Source: CAMLQK01 sp035478775
Lineage (GTDB): Bacteria > Patescibacteriota > Saccharimonadia > Saccharimonadales > UBA4665
Direction: 5' to 3'
Length of the DNA: 64,000 bases
Assembly (NCBI GenBank): GCA_035478775.1
Contig: DATIJG010000023.1
Span: 62,001-126,000 of the forward strand
Shown here: in pieces, positions 24,676 through 33,377 of the stretch
Position numbering within the stretch: position 1 is the stretch's first letter
How the letters are laid out: the number at the start of each line of letters is the position of its first letter
Notes under the pieces: generated by a model
Seen by the model: the letters and a program-made list of their open reading frames with translations, nothing else
What the model was told of the DNA's origin: nothing
Database searches by the model: none
Translations under genes and position numbers: made by a program

Positions 24676-27240
24676 TTGCTAGTGGCGACGACTGAGCAAT
24701 GGAGTGAAATTGCTGGCCTGGATAAACGTATAGATATAGGTAGTCTTATCGGTAAACTCAAAGGAGCTGCTCTTGATGGCCGTCATCCGCTGGTGTACGC
24801 CTATGAAAACGGTGGCGAAGCCGACCTTGCTAAACTACAAACTATTGCCCACCGCACCTTGGAACGCCGCCTTACCGATTTGGATACGCAACTTTCCCCG
24901 CTTGCGGACCCGCAATTTATGCAGAAGAGCGCAGAGCAAACCGGACTTTCCAAAAAACAAACAGAAAGCCCTATGCCCAAAAAAGCCGAAAAGCCAGCCG
25001 GTAAAAAAAGTGGGGCTGCACCAGGGAGCCCACCCAAGAAGCAATCTGTAGCTTGCGGAGGTCAGATTATCGATGGAATGGTGCACTGGCCAAACAACGC
25101 TGTAGAGCCTTTAAGTAAAGCCTTTAGTATGGACGATACCGAAAGGTCGGCGCTCACAGACGACAATGGACAGGGAAGCCGGGTAACGTTGGCTCTTGAA
25201 CTCACGATTTTTGAACAGCTCGCGGCAGCTAATATGCAGCAAACTCATTCAATTGGCAAGCTGCCGACACACGTAGAATCTGGTGTCATGCAAGAATCTC
25301 GGCCGGCATACGAAGCACCTTCACGCATGTACCAAGCAGATATAATACAGCCTCGAAAAGAAGGAATGAGCCGCTTAGAATCAATTAAGGAGCGCCAGCG
25401 GCTGACTGCGTGCTATCGTGGCATATTAGTAGTGCCCGCCGCATGTGTTGCCTTTTCCGCCTGGGCGGGCGGATTAGAGGCCAAACATTTGGGTAATGGG
25501 CTTTATAACGATGCTCTTGCCACAAGCCGGCAAGACATGGCGCTACATAGTGACGTTGACCCGCGTGCTGCCAGTTTTGGCGATACCGACGTAAAAAACC
25601 AGCTCGACAAAAGCAGCCCATTGGCGGCCGGCTGGCACGGCTTCCAGACAGTTCAAAACCAGCTTGTGTCATGGCTTGGCGGAGATGGGTCTTCTGATTT
25701 TGCTCATTCAAGCCAGGACCACGATCAATTGGCAGCTGCGAGTTCGGAGTCTGTTTTAGGGGTAGGAAATATCCCAAACGGCAAAGAAGCGGGTGCTACA
25801 AAAAACCAAGCTGATTGGTTTATCACCCCGCACGGCATTAATCCGGCTGGGTTCTGGCCGTATGCGACTTCTGCCGAGCTTGTTGCTCAAAAAGCAGACG
25901 CTACACATAAAGCTTCACTCTCCTGGACAATTAATGACACTGTGGATGCGACTTGGAGTGTCCCCGAAACCTTACCGGCTGGTACGCAAGATTGGTTAGC
26001 GGTAAGTAAAGAAGTCGGGATGGATGACTCTATACATACGGCTGGCCAGCCTGGCGTTCATATCAGAATACCCACTTTATATGGCACTGATATTGTTGCA
26101 GCCGCCCTCAAAAAACCTGATGGCTCGCTGGTACCATTGCAAGTCTTACTACAGGGAGATGCGATTACACTTGAGGTGCCACCGGCAGCTGACCCGACTG
26201 GCGACCAGCTGACATATTGGCTGGCAAAGCCGGTTATTTCGCAGTCAATGACACCTTACATGCACTCTGGTTTTAAGAACAGCCTTACGATAGATGGCGA
26301 TATGGCACCCACAATGTTGCGTGACATTTACCAACAATGGCAAGCGGCTGTCCCGAATTTGCCTTTAAACCCGGCTGGCCAAGAGCAAGCTATTCGTGAC
26401 TACATACAACAGCACTGGAATTACTCACTGGAGCCATTACCGAAACAATTTGCCACCATACAGAAGCTGAGCCAATTTAACGCTTTGGAAATACAGGCGG
26501 CCAAGGCTGACTGTAACACTGCAAATACTATTGGTGCGCTCATAGATCCGCAAAATACAGAAGTCTTTGGATACTTGAATGGCGGCAAAACCGATATACT
26601 GTCATCTCATGAGTTGCACCAAGAAACAATGACACCAGATGGCGGGCTTATCGACTTTACTCCGCCGGATAGGTCTGGCGCAGCCAAAGATTACTTCAGC
26701 GAACAGGGGCTCGGCGGCCTGATGCAGCATGGTACAACTATGGGCGAGATTATTCTTGGCGCTGAGGTTGCAGCTGGTGCTATTGGTGCTGCAGGGCTGA
26801 TGGCTCTGGCGCTTGCTGGCTATAAAAAACGCCAAGCAATCCGGAACAACATCCGGCAAAGGCTTCATGCTGCAGAACGCGGGTTGGGTCGCAGCTTGCT
26901 TGCGGTAACGCCCGGCATGCACTTCGCCTCCGAGGCTCTTGATTGGGCATTGTACTCGCAAGGCACAAATGCAGCTGAAATTCGTGCCCGCGCTGCCCGA
27001 AATATGATGCCTGCTGCTGAGGTTGCCGAACGTCTTATTACACGCACCGACTTGCATACTGCGCGCGCCGCAGAGCGCATCGATGACTTGCTGGCGCATA
27101 CGCTCAAAGCTGACGAAGTTGACTTTGCGGCGGTTAAAGCGCTTAAAGCCGCCAAGCGAGCTGTGCGGTTTGCAAACATGGCGGAGGCGCTCCGGCCTGC
27201 CACCAAGCAGGTGCTCATAGAAGAATTGCCCGAAAAATAA
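24676..27240 (+). CDS. membrane-anchored transglutaminase-like protein (main part)
   Basis: 854 residues counted from a TTG at 24676. No ATG or ribosome site fits, which supports a frameshifted continuation of the preceding gene. Layout: helical region, Lys/Pro-rich linker (about 95-120), membrane segment (about 244-262), large extracytoplasmic region, second membrane segment (about 691-715) and a basic helical cytoplasmic tail. Residues about 575-665 resemble a transglutaminase-like core: helix IRDYIQQHWNYS, Cys613 in KADCNTANTIGALI, His645/His648 in SSHELHQ and Asp660 in GGLIDFTPP, a Cys-His-Asp triad. Such domains act as peptidases or cross-linkers at the envelope; the target is unknown. 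Confidence 0.75.
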   Translation: MLVATTEQWSEIAGLDKRIDIGSLIGKLKGAALDGRHPLVYAYENGGEADLAKLQTIAHRTLERRLTDLDTQLSPLADPQFMQKSAEQTGLSKKQTESPMPKKAEKPAGKKSGAAPGSPPKKQSVACGGQIIDGMVHWPNNAVEPLSKAFSMDDTERSALTDDNGQGSRVTLALELTIFEQLAAANMQQTHSIGKLPTHVESGVMQESRPAYEAPSRMYQADIIQPRKEGMSRLESIKERQRLTACYRGILVVPAACVAFSAWAGGLEAKHLGNGLYNDALATSRQDMALHSDVDPRAASFGDTDVKNQLDKSSPLAAGWHGFQTVQNQLVSWLGGDGSSDFAHSSQDHDQLAAASSESVLGVGNIPNGKEAGATKNQADWFITPHGINPAGFWPYATSAELVAQKADATHKASLSWTINDTVDATWSVPETLPAGTQDWLAVSKEVGMDDSIHTAGQPGVHIRIPTLYGTDIVAAALKKPDGSLVPLQVLLQGDAITLEVPPAADPTGDQLTYWLAKPVISQSMTPYMHSGFKNSLTIDGDMAPTMLRDIYQQWQAAVPNLPLNPAGQEQAIRDYIQQHWNYSLEPLPKQFATIQKLSQFNALEIQAAKADCNTANTIGALIDPQNTEVFGYLNGGKTDILSSHELHQETMTPDGGLIDFTPPDRSGAAKDYFSEQGLGGLMQHGTTMGEIILGAEVAAGAIGAAGLMALALAGYKKRQAIRNNIRQRLHAAERGLGRSLLAVTPGMHFASEALDWALYSQGTNAAEIRARAARNMMPAAEVAERLITRTDLHTARAAERIDDLLAHTLKADEVDFAAVKALKAAKRAVRFANMAEALRPATKQVLIEELPEK

Positions 27241-27256
27241 AGGCAGCAAAATCGAC

Positions 27257-27285
27257 TTACAAAAACCAGCCTTAAGCGGTATGCT
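27257..27285 (+). promoter_or_regulatory. promoter of the Rpe-like gene
   Basis: TTACAA (27257-27262), a 17-base spacer and TATGCT (27280-27285). The -10 ends 6 bases before the ATG at 27292. Confidence 0.45.
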
Positions 27286-27291
27286 GTATGT

Positions 27292-27936
27292 ATGGAACCG
27301 GATATCTGCCCTGCAATTACTGCGCATAACCCCAGTGAGTTTCGCCAGCAACTTGCACGCGTTACACCGTTTGTCAAGCGCGTGCATTTAGATGTCAGTG
27401 ACGGCAAACTGACGCCTGAAAAACTAATGGACATCTCTGATTTATGGTGGCCGGCTAATATCCGCGCCGATATCCACGTTATGTTTGAACAGCCGTTTGA
27501 CCACGCGGCATTATTGCTCAATTTGCAGCCGCAATTGATTATTGTGCATGCTGAAGGCAAGGGTGATTTTGTTACGTTTGCCCAGAAGGCCCATGCGCAT
27601 GGCATAGAAGTCGGCGTGGCTTTGCAGCAACAAACGCCAATCGAGGTTATCCAACCGGCATTGCAGCTTATTGACCATGTCTTGATTTTTTCAGGTAAGT
27701 TAGGCTATTTTGGCGGCACTGCCGACCTTAGCCTACTTTCTAAAGTGGCACAACTAAAACAGTGGAAACCACAACTTGAAATTGGTTGGGACGGTGGCGT
27801 AAACCCCAAGAACGCTGTAGCGCTTGTGCAGGGTGGCGTGCAGGTGCTCAATAGCGGCGGGTTTATTCAGCGTGCCGAAAATCCGGCCGAGGCCTATAAG
27901 CAACTCACGCTTGCGGCAACGAACACGCAAATGTAA
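27292..27936 (+). CDS. ribulose-phosphate 3-epimerase family protein (divergent)
   Basis: A 214-residue TIM-barrel protein resembling Rpe, which interconverts ribulose-5-phosphate and xylulose-5-phosphate. Matching parts: PAITAHNPSEF, the metal and acid region VHLDVSDGKLTP, ADIHVMFEQP, VHAEGKGD and the phosphate and acid site IGWDGGVNPKNA. Differences: the usual DxMDG is DVSDG and the usual MTVNPGFGGQ loop is replaced by IFSGKLGYFGG. The catalytic Asp and metal-ligand histidines seem retained, so an epimerase acting on a related sugar phosphate is plausible. It lies 115 bases before the transketolase operon. Confidence 0.72.
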   Translation: MEPDICPAITAHNPSEFRQQLARVTPFVKRVHLDVSDGKLTPEKLMDISDLWWPANIRADIHVMFEQPFDHAALLLNLQPQLIIVHAEGKGDFVTFAQKAHAHGIEVGVALQQQTPIEVIQPALQLIDHVLIFSGKLGYFGGTADLSLLSKVAQLKQWKPQLEIGWDGGVNPKNAVALVQGGVQVLNSGGFIQRAENPAEAYKQLTLAATNTQM

Positions 27937-28010
27937 AAACTGATACTCCCTAGCATGGCGTAGCTCGCTGTATCTTGCTCAATATTTTGGTTAAGTTTTC
28001 TAATTTGCCC

Positions 28011-28040
28011 TTACACCCCTTATGCCTATAGTGGTATAAT
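28011..28040 (+). promoter_or_regulatory. transketolase operon promoter
   Basis: TTACAC (28011-28016), an 18-base spacer and TATAAT (28035-28040), ending 10 bases before the ATG at 28051. Confidence 0.6.
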
Positions 28041-28050
28041 CATAAGCGTC

Positions 28051-28932
28051 ATGATGAGATATATCTATTCGATTGAAGAGCTGGAAGAAAAAGCGAACGA
28101 TATTCGGCAGGATATCATCCGCATGCTCGAACACGCCGGTAGCGGGCACTCCGCAGGGCCGCTCGACCAGGCTGAAATTTTTACGGCGCTGTATTTTAAC
28201 GTAATGCAGCACGACCCTAAAAACCCAGGCTGGTCGCAACGTGATATTTTAATTCAGAGCAATGGCCACACCGTGCCAGTACGTTATGCGGCGATGGCCG
28301 AAGCCGGTTATTTTGAAAAAAGTGAACTAATGACGCTGCGGAAGCTGGGTTCGCGCTTACAAGGCCACCCCGAGCGGCTCAAATTACCGGCGCTAGAAAC
28401 AACCAGCGGCCCCTTGGGCAGTGGTTTAAGCCAAGCTGCGGGCATTGCTATGGCACAGCGCATGGACGGCGAAACTCACCGCTGGGTATATGTAACTATG
28501 GGTGACGGCGAGCTTGATGAGGGCAATATCTGGGAAGCTGCGATGCTCGTCGGTAAATATAAATTGAGCAATTTAATCGCATTCGTTGACCGTAACAATA
28601 TCCAAATTGATGGCCCGACTGAACATGTTATGCCGCTTGAAGATTTGCGCGGTAAGTGGGAAGCCTTTGGCTGGCACGTGCTTGAAATAGATGGCAATGA
28701 TATAGAGGCGGTGATTGACGCCTGCCACATGGCCAAGGCAATCGTTGAAAAACCGGTGGTCATTTTGGCACATACCATTCCGGGCAAGGGTGTTGACTTT
28801 ATGGAATATGACTACCATTGGCATGGCTATTTTGTGCAGACACCCGGCGCGCCGCCAATTAACGAAACGGCCAAAGTTGCCCTTAAAGAACTGCGCACTT
28901 TGCGCGGCAAAATAAAAAGCGAGGCGGAATAA
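28051..28932 (+). CDS. transketolase, N-terminal (TPP-binding) subunit
   Basis: A 293-residue subunit equivalent to the first third of transketolase. Visible: HAGSGHSAGPLDQAEIFTALYF, GHTVPVRYA, GPLGSGLSQAAGIAMAQRM, and the TPP motif GDGELDEGNIWEA continuing to FVDRNNIQIDG (GDG-x27-N). It needs the following gene product for activity; two-gene transketolases occur in archaea and several bacteria. An ATGATG start leaves 28051 or 28054 open. The stop overlaps the next ATG by one base (TAATG), so the subunits are coupled. Confidence 0.94.
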   Translation: MMRYIYSIEELEEKANDIRQDIIRMLEHAGSGHSAGPLDQAEIFTALYFNVMQHDPKNPGWSQRDILIQSNGHTVPVRYAAMAEAGYFEKSELMTLRKLGSRLQGHPERLKLPALETTSGPLGSGLSQAAGIAMAQRMDGETHRWVYVTMGDGELDEGNIWEAAMLVGKYKLSNLIAFVDRNNIQIDGPTEHVMPLEDLRGKWEAFGWHVLEIDGNDIEAVIDACHMAKAIVEKPVVILAHTIPGKGVDFMEYDYHWHGYFVQTPGAPPINETAKVALKELRTLRGKIKSEAE

Positions 28933-29912
28933 TGGCTGACATGCACTTGATAAAGGATGTGCGGGCAAAAGATATTGCAAAGGAGCCTAACCGAGCTGGT
29001 TTTGGCCGCGGTTTGGTAGCTGCGGGCGACGCTAATAAAAACGTGGTGGCGGCGTGCGCCGACCTCACTGATAGTACCAAAATGGACGCATTTGCCAAAA
29101 AATACCCAGAACGCTTTGTTGAAATGGGTATTGCCGAACAAAACTTGGCGACGTTTGGGGCTGGCTTGGCTGCCGGCGGCAAAGTGCCGTTTGTTGCCAG
29201 CTACGCGGCGTTCAGCCCGGGGCGTAACTGGGAACAAATCCGTACTACCATTTGCCTTAATGACCGACCAGTGAAGATTATTGGTGCTCATGCCGGCGTA
29301 AGCGTTGGGCCGGATGGCGCCACGCACCAAATGCTCGAAGATTTAGCATTGATGCGCGCCCTGCCAAACATGGTGGTAATCGCGCCATGCGACAGTATTG
29401 AGGCTGAAAAAGCTACGCTAGCAATGGCTGGTGATGCCCGCCCTAACTACATGCGCCTGGCGCGAGAGGCAACGCCAATTATCACTACCACGCAAACGCC
29501 GTTTGAAATCGGCAAAGCTTATGTATTCCGCGAGGGCACCGATGTAACACTTGTAGCCACCGGCACCATGACATATCAAGCGTTGGTGGCGGCCGATATT
29601 CTAGCCAAAGACGGCATCAGTGCCGAAGTAGTGCACGTGCCAACTATCAAGCCGCTTGATGAAAAAACTATTTTGACGAGTGTTAAAAAAACTGGTTTGG
29701 TGGTAACTGCCGAAGAAGCGCAAATTAATGGCGGCCTTGGCGGCGCAATTGCTGAACTGTTGGGTGAACAGCTGCCGACGCTACTTAAACGCATCGGTAT
29801 GCGTGACCACTTTGGTGAATCCGGTGAACCAAACGAACTCATTGAGCACTTTGGTTTGACTGGCTCGCACATTGCCATGGCGGCGCATCAACTGATGGAA
29901 ACGAAAAAATAA
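28932..29912 (+). CDS. transketolase, C-terminal (Pyr) subunit
   Basis: A 326-residue subunit covering the pyrimidine-binding and C-terminal domains of transketolase. Motifs: FVEMGIAEQNLATFGAGLA (the catalytic Glu that activates TPP), FVASYAAFSPGRNWEQIRT, HAGVSVGPDGATHQ, and VTAEEAQINGGLGGAIAELL in the final domain. With the upstream subunit it exchanges two-carbon units between ketose and aldose phosphates. It overlaps that gene by one base and is followed by aldolase after 17 bases. Confidence 0.94.
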   Translation: MADMHLIKDVRAKDIAKEPNRAGFGRGLVAAGDANKNVVAACADLTDSTKMDAFAKKYPERFVEMGIAEQNLATFGAGLAAGGKVPFVASYAAFSPGRNWEQIRTTICLNDRPVKIIGAHAGVSVGPDGATHQMLEDLALMRALPNMVVIAPCDSIEAEKATLAMAGDARPNYMRLAREATPIITTTQTPFEIGKAYVFREGTDVTLVATGTMTYQALVAADILAKDGISAEVVHVPTIKPLDEKTILTSVKKTGLVVTAEEAQINGGLGGAIAELLGEQLPTLLKRIGMRDHFGESGEPNELIEHFGLTGSHIAMAAHQLMETKK

Positions 29913-29929
29913 GAGGGCAAGTGAAACGT

Positions 29930-30976
29930 ATGGATACACAAAAACTTGAAGAAATTGTGCGTAAACTGGTAACTGTAGGCAAAGGTATTTTGGCGGCCGA
30001 TGAAAGCGCAAACACTTGCCAAAAACGTTTTGACGCAGTTGGTATAGAATGTACCGAAGAATCGCGTCGCCAATATCGCGGTTTGCTGTTCACGACTCCA
30101 GGCGCTGAGCACAGCTTAAACGGTGTCATCCTTTATGACGAAACTTTTTGGCAAAAGACTGACGCTGGCCAAACTTTTCGCGCATACTTAAGCGCCCACG
30201 ATGTTGTGCCTGGTATAAAAGTTGACCTTGGCCTTGTAGATTTACCGGGTTTCCCAAACGAAAAACTGACCCAAGGGCTTGACGGCTTACCGGAACGCAT
30301 GGCTAAGTATGCCGAAGCAGGTGCGTTGTTTGCTAAATGGCGCTGTGTCATCACTATTGGTGAGGGTATCCCGACCGATGAATGTATCGGCGCAAATGCC
30401 CTTGTGCTCGCGCGCTACGCCCGTATTTGCCAGGAGGCCGGTATTGTGCCATTTGTGGAACCTGAAGTGCTATTCGATGGCAATCACACAAGCGAGCAAT
30501 GCGAAACAGTTATGGCGCATACTTTTGATGTGCTATTTCAAACCTTGCGCGCCTTCCGGGTACACTTGCCTGGTATTATTTTAAAGACGAGCATGGTATT
30601 GCCAGGCAAAGACAGCGGCATGTCGATTGACCACAACGAAGTCGCCGACCGCACTTGCCGAGTTCTGCACGAGCATGTGCCGCATGAAGTTGGCGGCATT
30701 GTGTTCTTAAGCGGCGGCCAAACTAGCAATGACGCGCTCATTAACCTAAACCGTATTGTCCAACGCGGTCCCCACCCATGGAATGTGACATTTTCGTTCT
30801 CACGCGCTTTGCAAGATGCCGTGCTTAAAGCCTGGGCTGAAAAGCACGAGGACATAGCTGCCGTGCAAGATGTATTCCACCAAAAACTGGTACTCGCCAG
30901 TGCAGCAAGCAAAGGTGGACTCGACGAAGAAAAACTTGAACATGACGACTTTGTAAGTCATAGCCAAGATCTATGA
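29930..30976 (+). CDS. fructose-bisphosphate aldolase, class I
   Basis: A 348-residue Schiff-base aldolase of the eukaryote-like class I family, converting fructose-1,6-bisphosphate to two triose phosphates. ILAADESANTCQKRF, RRQYRGLLFTTPG, VPFVEPEVLFDG and the Schiff-base lysine region IILKTSMVLPGK are clear, followed by VGGIVFLSGGQTSNDA. Start: the ATG at 29930 is 12 bases from AGAGGG, while the GTG at 29921 is only 3 bases from it; 29930 is preferred. It follows the transketolase operon after 17 bases, so the block supplies F6P/G3P interconversion. Confidence 0.93.
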   Translation: MDTQKLEEIVRKLVTVGKGILAADESANTCQKRFDAVGIECTEESRRQYRGLLFTTPGAEHSLNGVILYDETFWQKTDAGQTFRAYLSAHDVVPGIKVDLGLVDLPGFPNEKLTQGLDGLPERMAKYAEAGALFAKWRCVITIGEGIPTDECIGANALVLARYARICQEAGIVPFVEPEVLFDGNHTSEQCETVMAHTFDVLFQTLRAFRVHLPGIILKTSMVLPGKDSGMSIDHNEVADRTCRVLHEHVPHEVGGIVFLSGGQTSNDALINLNRIVQRGPHPWNVTFSFSRALQDAVLKAWAEKHEDIAAVQDVFHQKLVLASAASKGGLDEEKLEHDDFVSHSQDL

Positions 30977-30978
30977 GA

Positions 30979-31024
30979 CTTTAGTTGCCTTCACGCACCA
31001 AAGTGTGGCACAATTGTACTAAAG
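30979..31024 (+). other. intercistronic hairpin between aldolase and kinase genes
   Basis: CTTTAGT (30979-30985) pairs with ACTAAAG (31018-31024) and TGCC (30986-30989) with GGCA (31007-31010), with a 7-base bulge on the right side. There is no T-run, so it is more likely an mRNA processing or stability element than a terminator. Confidence 0.35.
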
Positions 31025-31057
31025 CAAACATAAGTATAATGAAAGTTAAGGGCGGGC

Positions 31058-32059
31058 ATGCAACAATTTGACATGTTGAGTGTGGGCGACATCGTAACTG
31101 ATGCATTCATTAGATTGCTCGACAACCAGGAGAGGCTCGAGCACGAAAAAGACGGTAGTACTTGGCTGGCAATACCATTTGGGACCAAGATACCTTATGA
31201 CCACATGGATGAAGTAAAGGCGGTCGGTAATGCCTCTAATGCGGCGGTAGCGTTTGCGCGCCTTGGCCTTAAAAGCGGCTATGCGACAAACGTGGGTGAC
31301 GACCAGCAAGGCCGCGATATGATCGTGGAGCTGCAAAAGAACGGCGTGGATACTCACTTAGTAGCGGTGAATGCCGGCAAAAAAAGCAACTATCATTATG
31401 TGTTGTGGTACAAAGATGAACGCACTATTCTAATTAAACATGAGGAATATGACTACCACTGGCCGCACCTCAAGCCGAATGAAGTGCCAAAATGGGTGTA
31501 TTTTAGTTCTATTAGCGAGCATGCGCTTGAATATCACGACCAAGTTGCGGCGTGGTTGCATGATCAGCCGAATGTTAAGCTAGCGTTCCAGCCCGGTACA
31601 TTCCAGATAGCAGCCGGCGCCGAACGCTTACAGCACATTTATCAGCGTAGCGAAGTACTTATTTTGAACCGCGAAGAAGCGGTGGCTGTTGGCGGCGGCA
31701 ACCACGAAGATATCCACGATCTGTTGAACCATCTGCATGCACTGGGCCCGCGAATTGTGGTAATTACCGACGGCCCGGCCGGTGCGTACGCCAGCGACGG
31801 ACAAAACCGTTTCAAGATGCCGCTATACCCCGACCCAGCTCCACCATATGACCGCACTGGTGCGGGCGATGCTTTTGCCTCGACTTTTGTAGCGGCACTG
31901 GCCAAAGGTATGAGCATCGAAGACGCCTTGCGTTGGGCACCGATTAACTCGATGAGTGTCGTACAAAAAGTTGGTGCTCAAGCTGGTTTGCTGAGCGAGC
32001 AAGAGCTGACGAACTGGCTCAACCAGGCTCCTGAGTGGTATCACTCAGAGCGCATATAA
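31058..32059 (+). CDS. PfkB-family carbohydrate kinase
   Basis: A 333-residue ribokinase-fold kinase that phosphorylates a sugar, nucleoside or sugar phosphate with ATP. Early motif AVGNASNAAVAFARLGLKSG is an N-rich variant of the PfkB signature 1. RTGAGDAFASTFVAALAKG is signature 2 with the catalytic aspartate, and VVITDGPAGAYASDG precedes it. The substrate cannot be fixed. Given the aldolase, transketolase and RpiB neighbours and the absence here of a PfkA-type enzyme, fructose-6-phosphate, fructose or ribose are candidates. TATAAT at 31035-31040 lies 17 bases before the ATG. Confidence 0.88.
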   Translation: MQQFDMLSVGDIVTDAFIRLLDNQERLEHEKDGSTWLAIPFGTKIPYDHMDEVKAVGNASNAAVAFARLGLKSGYATNVGDDQQGRDMIVELQKNGVDTHLVAVNAGKKSNYHYVLWYKDERTILIKHEEYDYHWPHLKPNEVPKWVYFSSISEHALEYHDQVAAWLHDQPNVKLAFQPGTFQIAAGAERLQHIYQRSEVLILNREEAVAVGGGNHEDIHDLLNHLHALGPRIVVITDGPAGAYASDGQNRFKMPLYPDPAPPYDRTGAGDAFASTFVAALAKGMSIEDALRWAPINSMSVVQKVGAQAGLLSEQELTNWLNQAPEWYHSERI

Positions 32060-32077
32060 CTTTGTGCGCTGCTGCTA

Positions 32078-32106
32078 TTGCGGCTGCATCAGGCTTATGC
32101 TAATCT
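32078..32106 (+). promoter_or_regulatory. promoter of the 411-residue unknown gene
   Basis: TTGCGG (32078-32083), a 17-base spacer and TAATCT (32101-32106), ending 7 bases before the ATG at 32114. TATGCT at 32096-32101 is an alternative -10. Confidence 0.45.
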
Positions 32107-32113
32107 GAAGTAA

Positions 32114-33349
32114 ATGACTCGTTATTTGTCGGAAGTACTAGGGGCAGAGGAGCCTGTTTTTTCTCAGGGTATCCAACAATTAGAGCGGGCAAGCGGCTTG
32201 CCAAATGCCGATATTCGGCTTACCACGCAGGCGATGCAAGCGGCGCGCGCTAAAATTGCCGAACTCGGGTTGGACCCCAACGACACTACGCCGGACGAGC
32301 TATATGCTGCTTTACACGAACGTATAAAACGTGACGAAACGCTACTGCAGGCGGCGCTTAGGCTCAGCGGTGAACCAACGCCGGCGCAAATTGCAAGCAC
32401 CGTAGCACAATACGTACTCAAAACTAGGGCACATACCTATTGTTTCGCACTTAAAACCAGCGTTGCCAAGCGATTGCTAAAGGCCAAAGTACCCAAAAAT
32501 GCCATGAAAAAGTTAGGCTATCGTTCGCTGGAATCAATGTTAAAACACGAACCAGTGGCCTATATTTATGCCGCCGCAGTAATCGCTGAATCACCAGCCT
32601 GGCATAAGGTATTCCGTGAGCAGTACAATAAATTGCAAGCGACAGATTTTGAGATGCGGGCCTTAAGTCTTAGCGTGCCGACCACTAAACGCTGGCAAGT
32701 TTTGGGCGCCCAGTTTGCAACACATTCCAAGCACACGATGCTAACTTTTAAAGAGTTGGGCACCGTAGTGATACTGCCACTGCAAGATAAAGTTGACGGC
32801 CTAGCAATCACCACGGCGCTTTTAAGTATTTACGAGCTGAATGAAATCCGCGCTTTTAGCTCGTACATAAAATTACAACAAGTAAAGCCGACGTTTGGTG
32901 CCATAATGGGCGCGGCGCTTTCGAAAGATCCGCGTGTTGGTCAACCGCTTGCCGGCCAACACGTTACGTGGCAGACAATCCACCGGTTTTACGCACACCA
33001 TGCTAATCAATTCCACCCAGAGACTTTTGAGCCGCATGTGCAGCCCGAAGACCTAGCTTGGCAGCACGCTGAAGATGAGCTTGCCGAACTGTCGCCGGCA
33101 CTGGCATTTTGGCGCGGCACGCAAAACTTGTCATTCCTAAAAGATGGCCAGCCGGTTTCAATAAATATGCTCGATGTAGCGCTAAGTTATTGTAACCACT
33201 TGTCGTTTGCTGACCGGATCGTACATTTTATGCGCAGCAATTTATGGCACGAACTTTTAATGCGTTACCTTAACCAGCAAAACCTTGAAGAAGCGGTAGA
33301 ACGGCAAGTTGCGGGCGACCTTTTAGGCGATTTAACATTAGCGGAATAA
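32114..33349 (+). CDS. hypothetical protein (411 aa)
   Basis: Not recognised. A large soluble protein, mostly alpha-helical: repeated helices around 20-110, a basic patch KRLLKAKVPKNAMKKLGYRS near 115-140, and a histidine-rich section HRFYAHHANQFHPETFEPHV near 295-315. No signal peptide, membrane segment, Walker motif or clear catalytic motif. The K-N-A-M-K-K-L-G-Y-R-S-L-E-S-M-L segment resembles a short helix-hairpin, which might contact nucleic acid, but that is speculation. It is probably transcribed alone; the next gene has its own -10. Confidence 0.75.
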   Translation: MTRYLSEVLGAEEPVFSQGIQQLERASGLPNADIRLTTQAMQAARAKIAELGLDPNDTTPDELYAALHERIKRDETLLQAALRLSGEPTPAQIASTVAQYVLKTRAHTYCFALKTSVAKRLLKAKVPKNAMKKLGYRSLESMLKHEPVAYIYAAAVIAESPAWHKVFREQYNKLQATDFEMRALSLSVPTTKRWQVLGAQFATHSKHTMLTFKELGTVVILPLQDKVDGLAITTALLSIYELNEIRAFSSYIKLQQVKPTFGAIMGAALSKDPRVGQPLAGQHVTWQTIHRFYAHHANQFHPETFEPHVQPEDLAWQHAEDELAELSPALAFWRGTQNLSFLKDGQPVSINMLDVALSYCNHLSFADRIVHFMRSNLWHELLMRYLNQQNLEEAVERQVAGDLLGDLTLAE

Positions 33350-33377
33350 CGCAAAAACTGCTACAATAAAAGAAGTA

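Noticed and set aside
26602..27387. Long open reading frame on the minus strand opposite the transglutaminase-like gene
   Set aside because: It is rich in Cys, Arg, His and Ser with no domain sense, overlaps a convincing plus-strand gene with membrane and catalytic motifs, and has no start signals.
26865..27605. Second minus-strand frame across the gene boundary at 27240-27292
   Set aside because: It crosses two well-supported plus-strand genes and a promoter; composition is typical of an antisense shadow.
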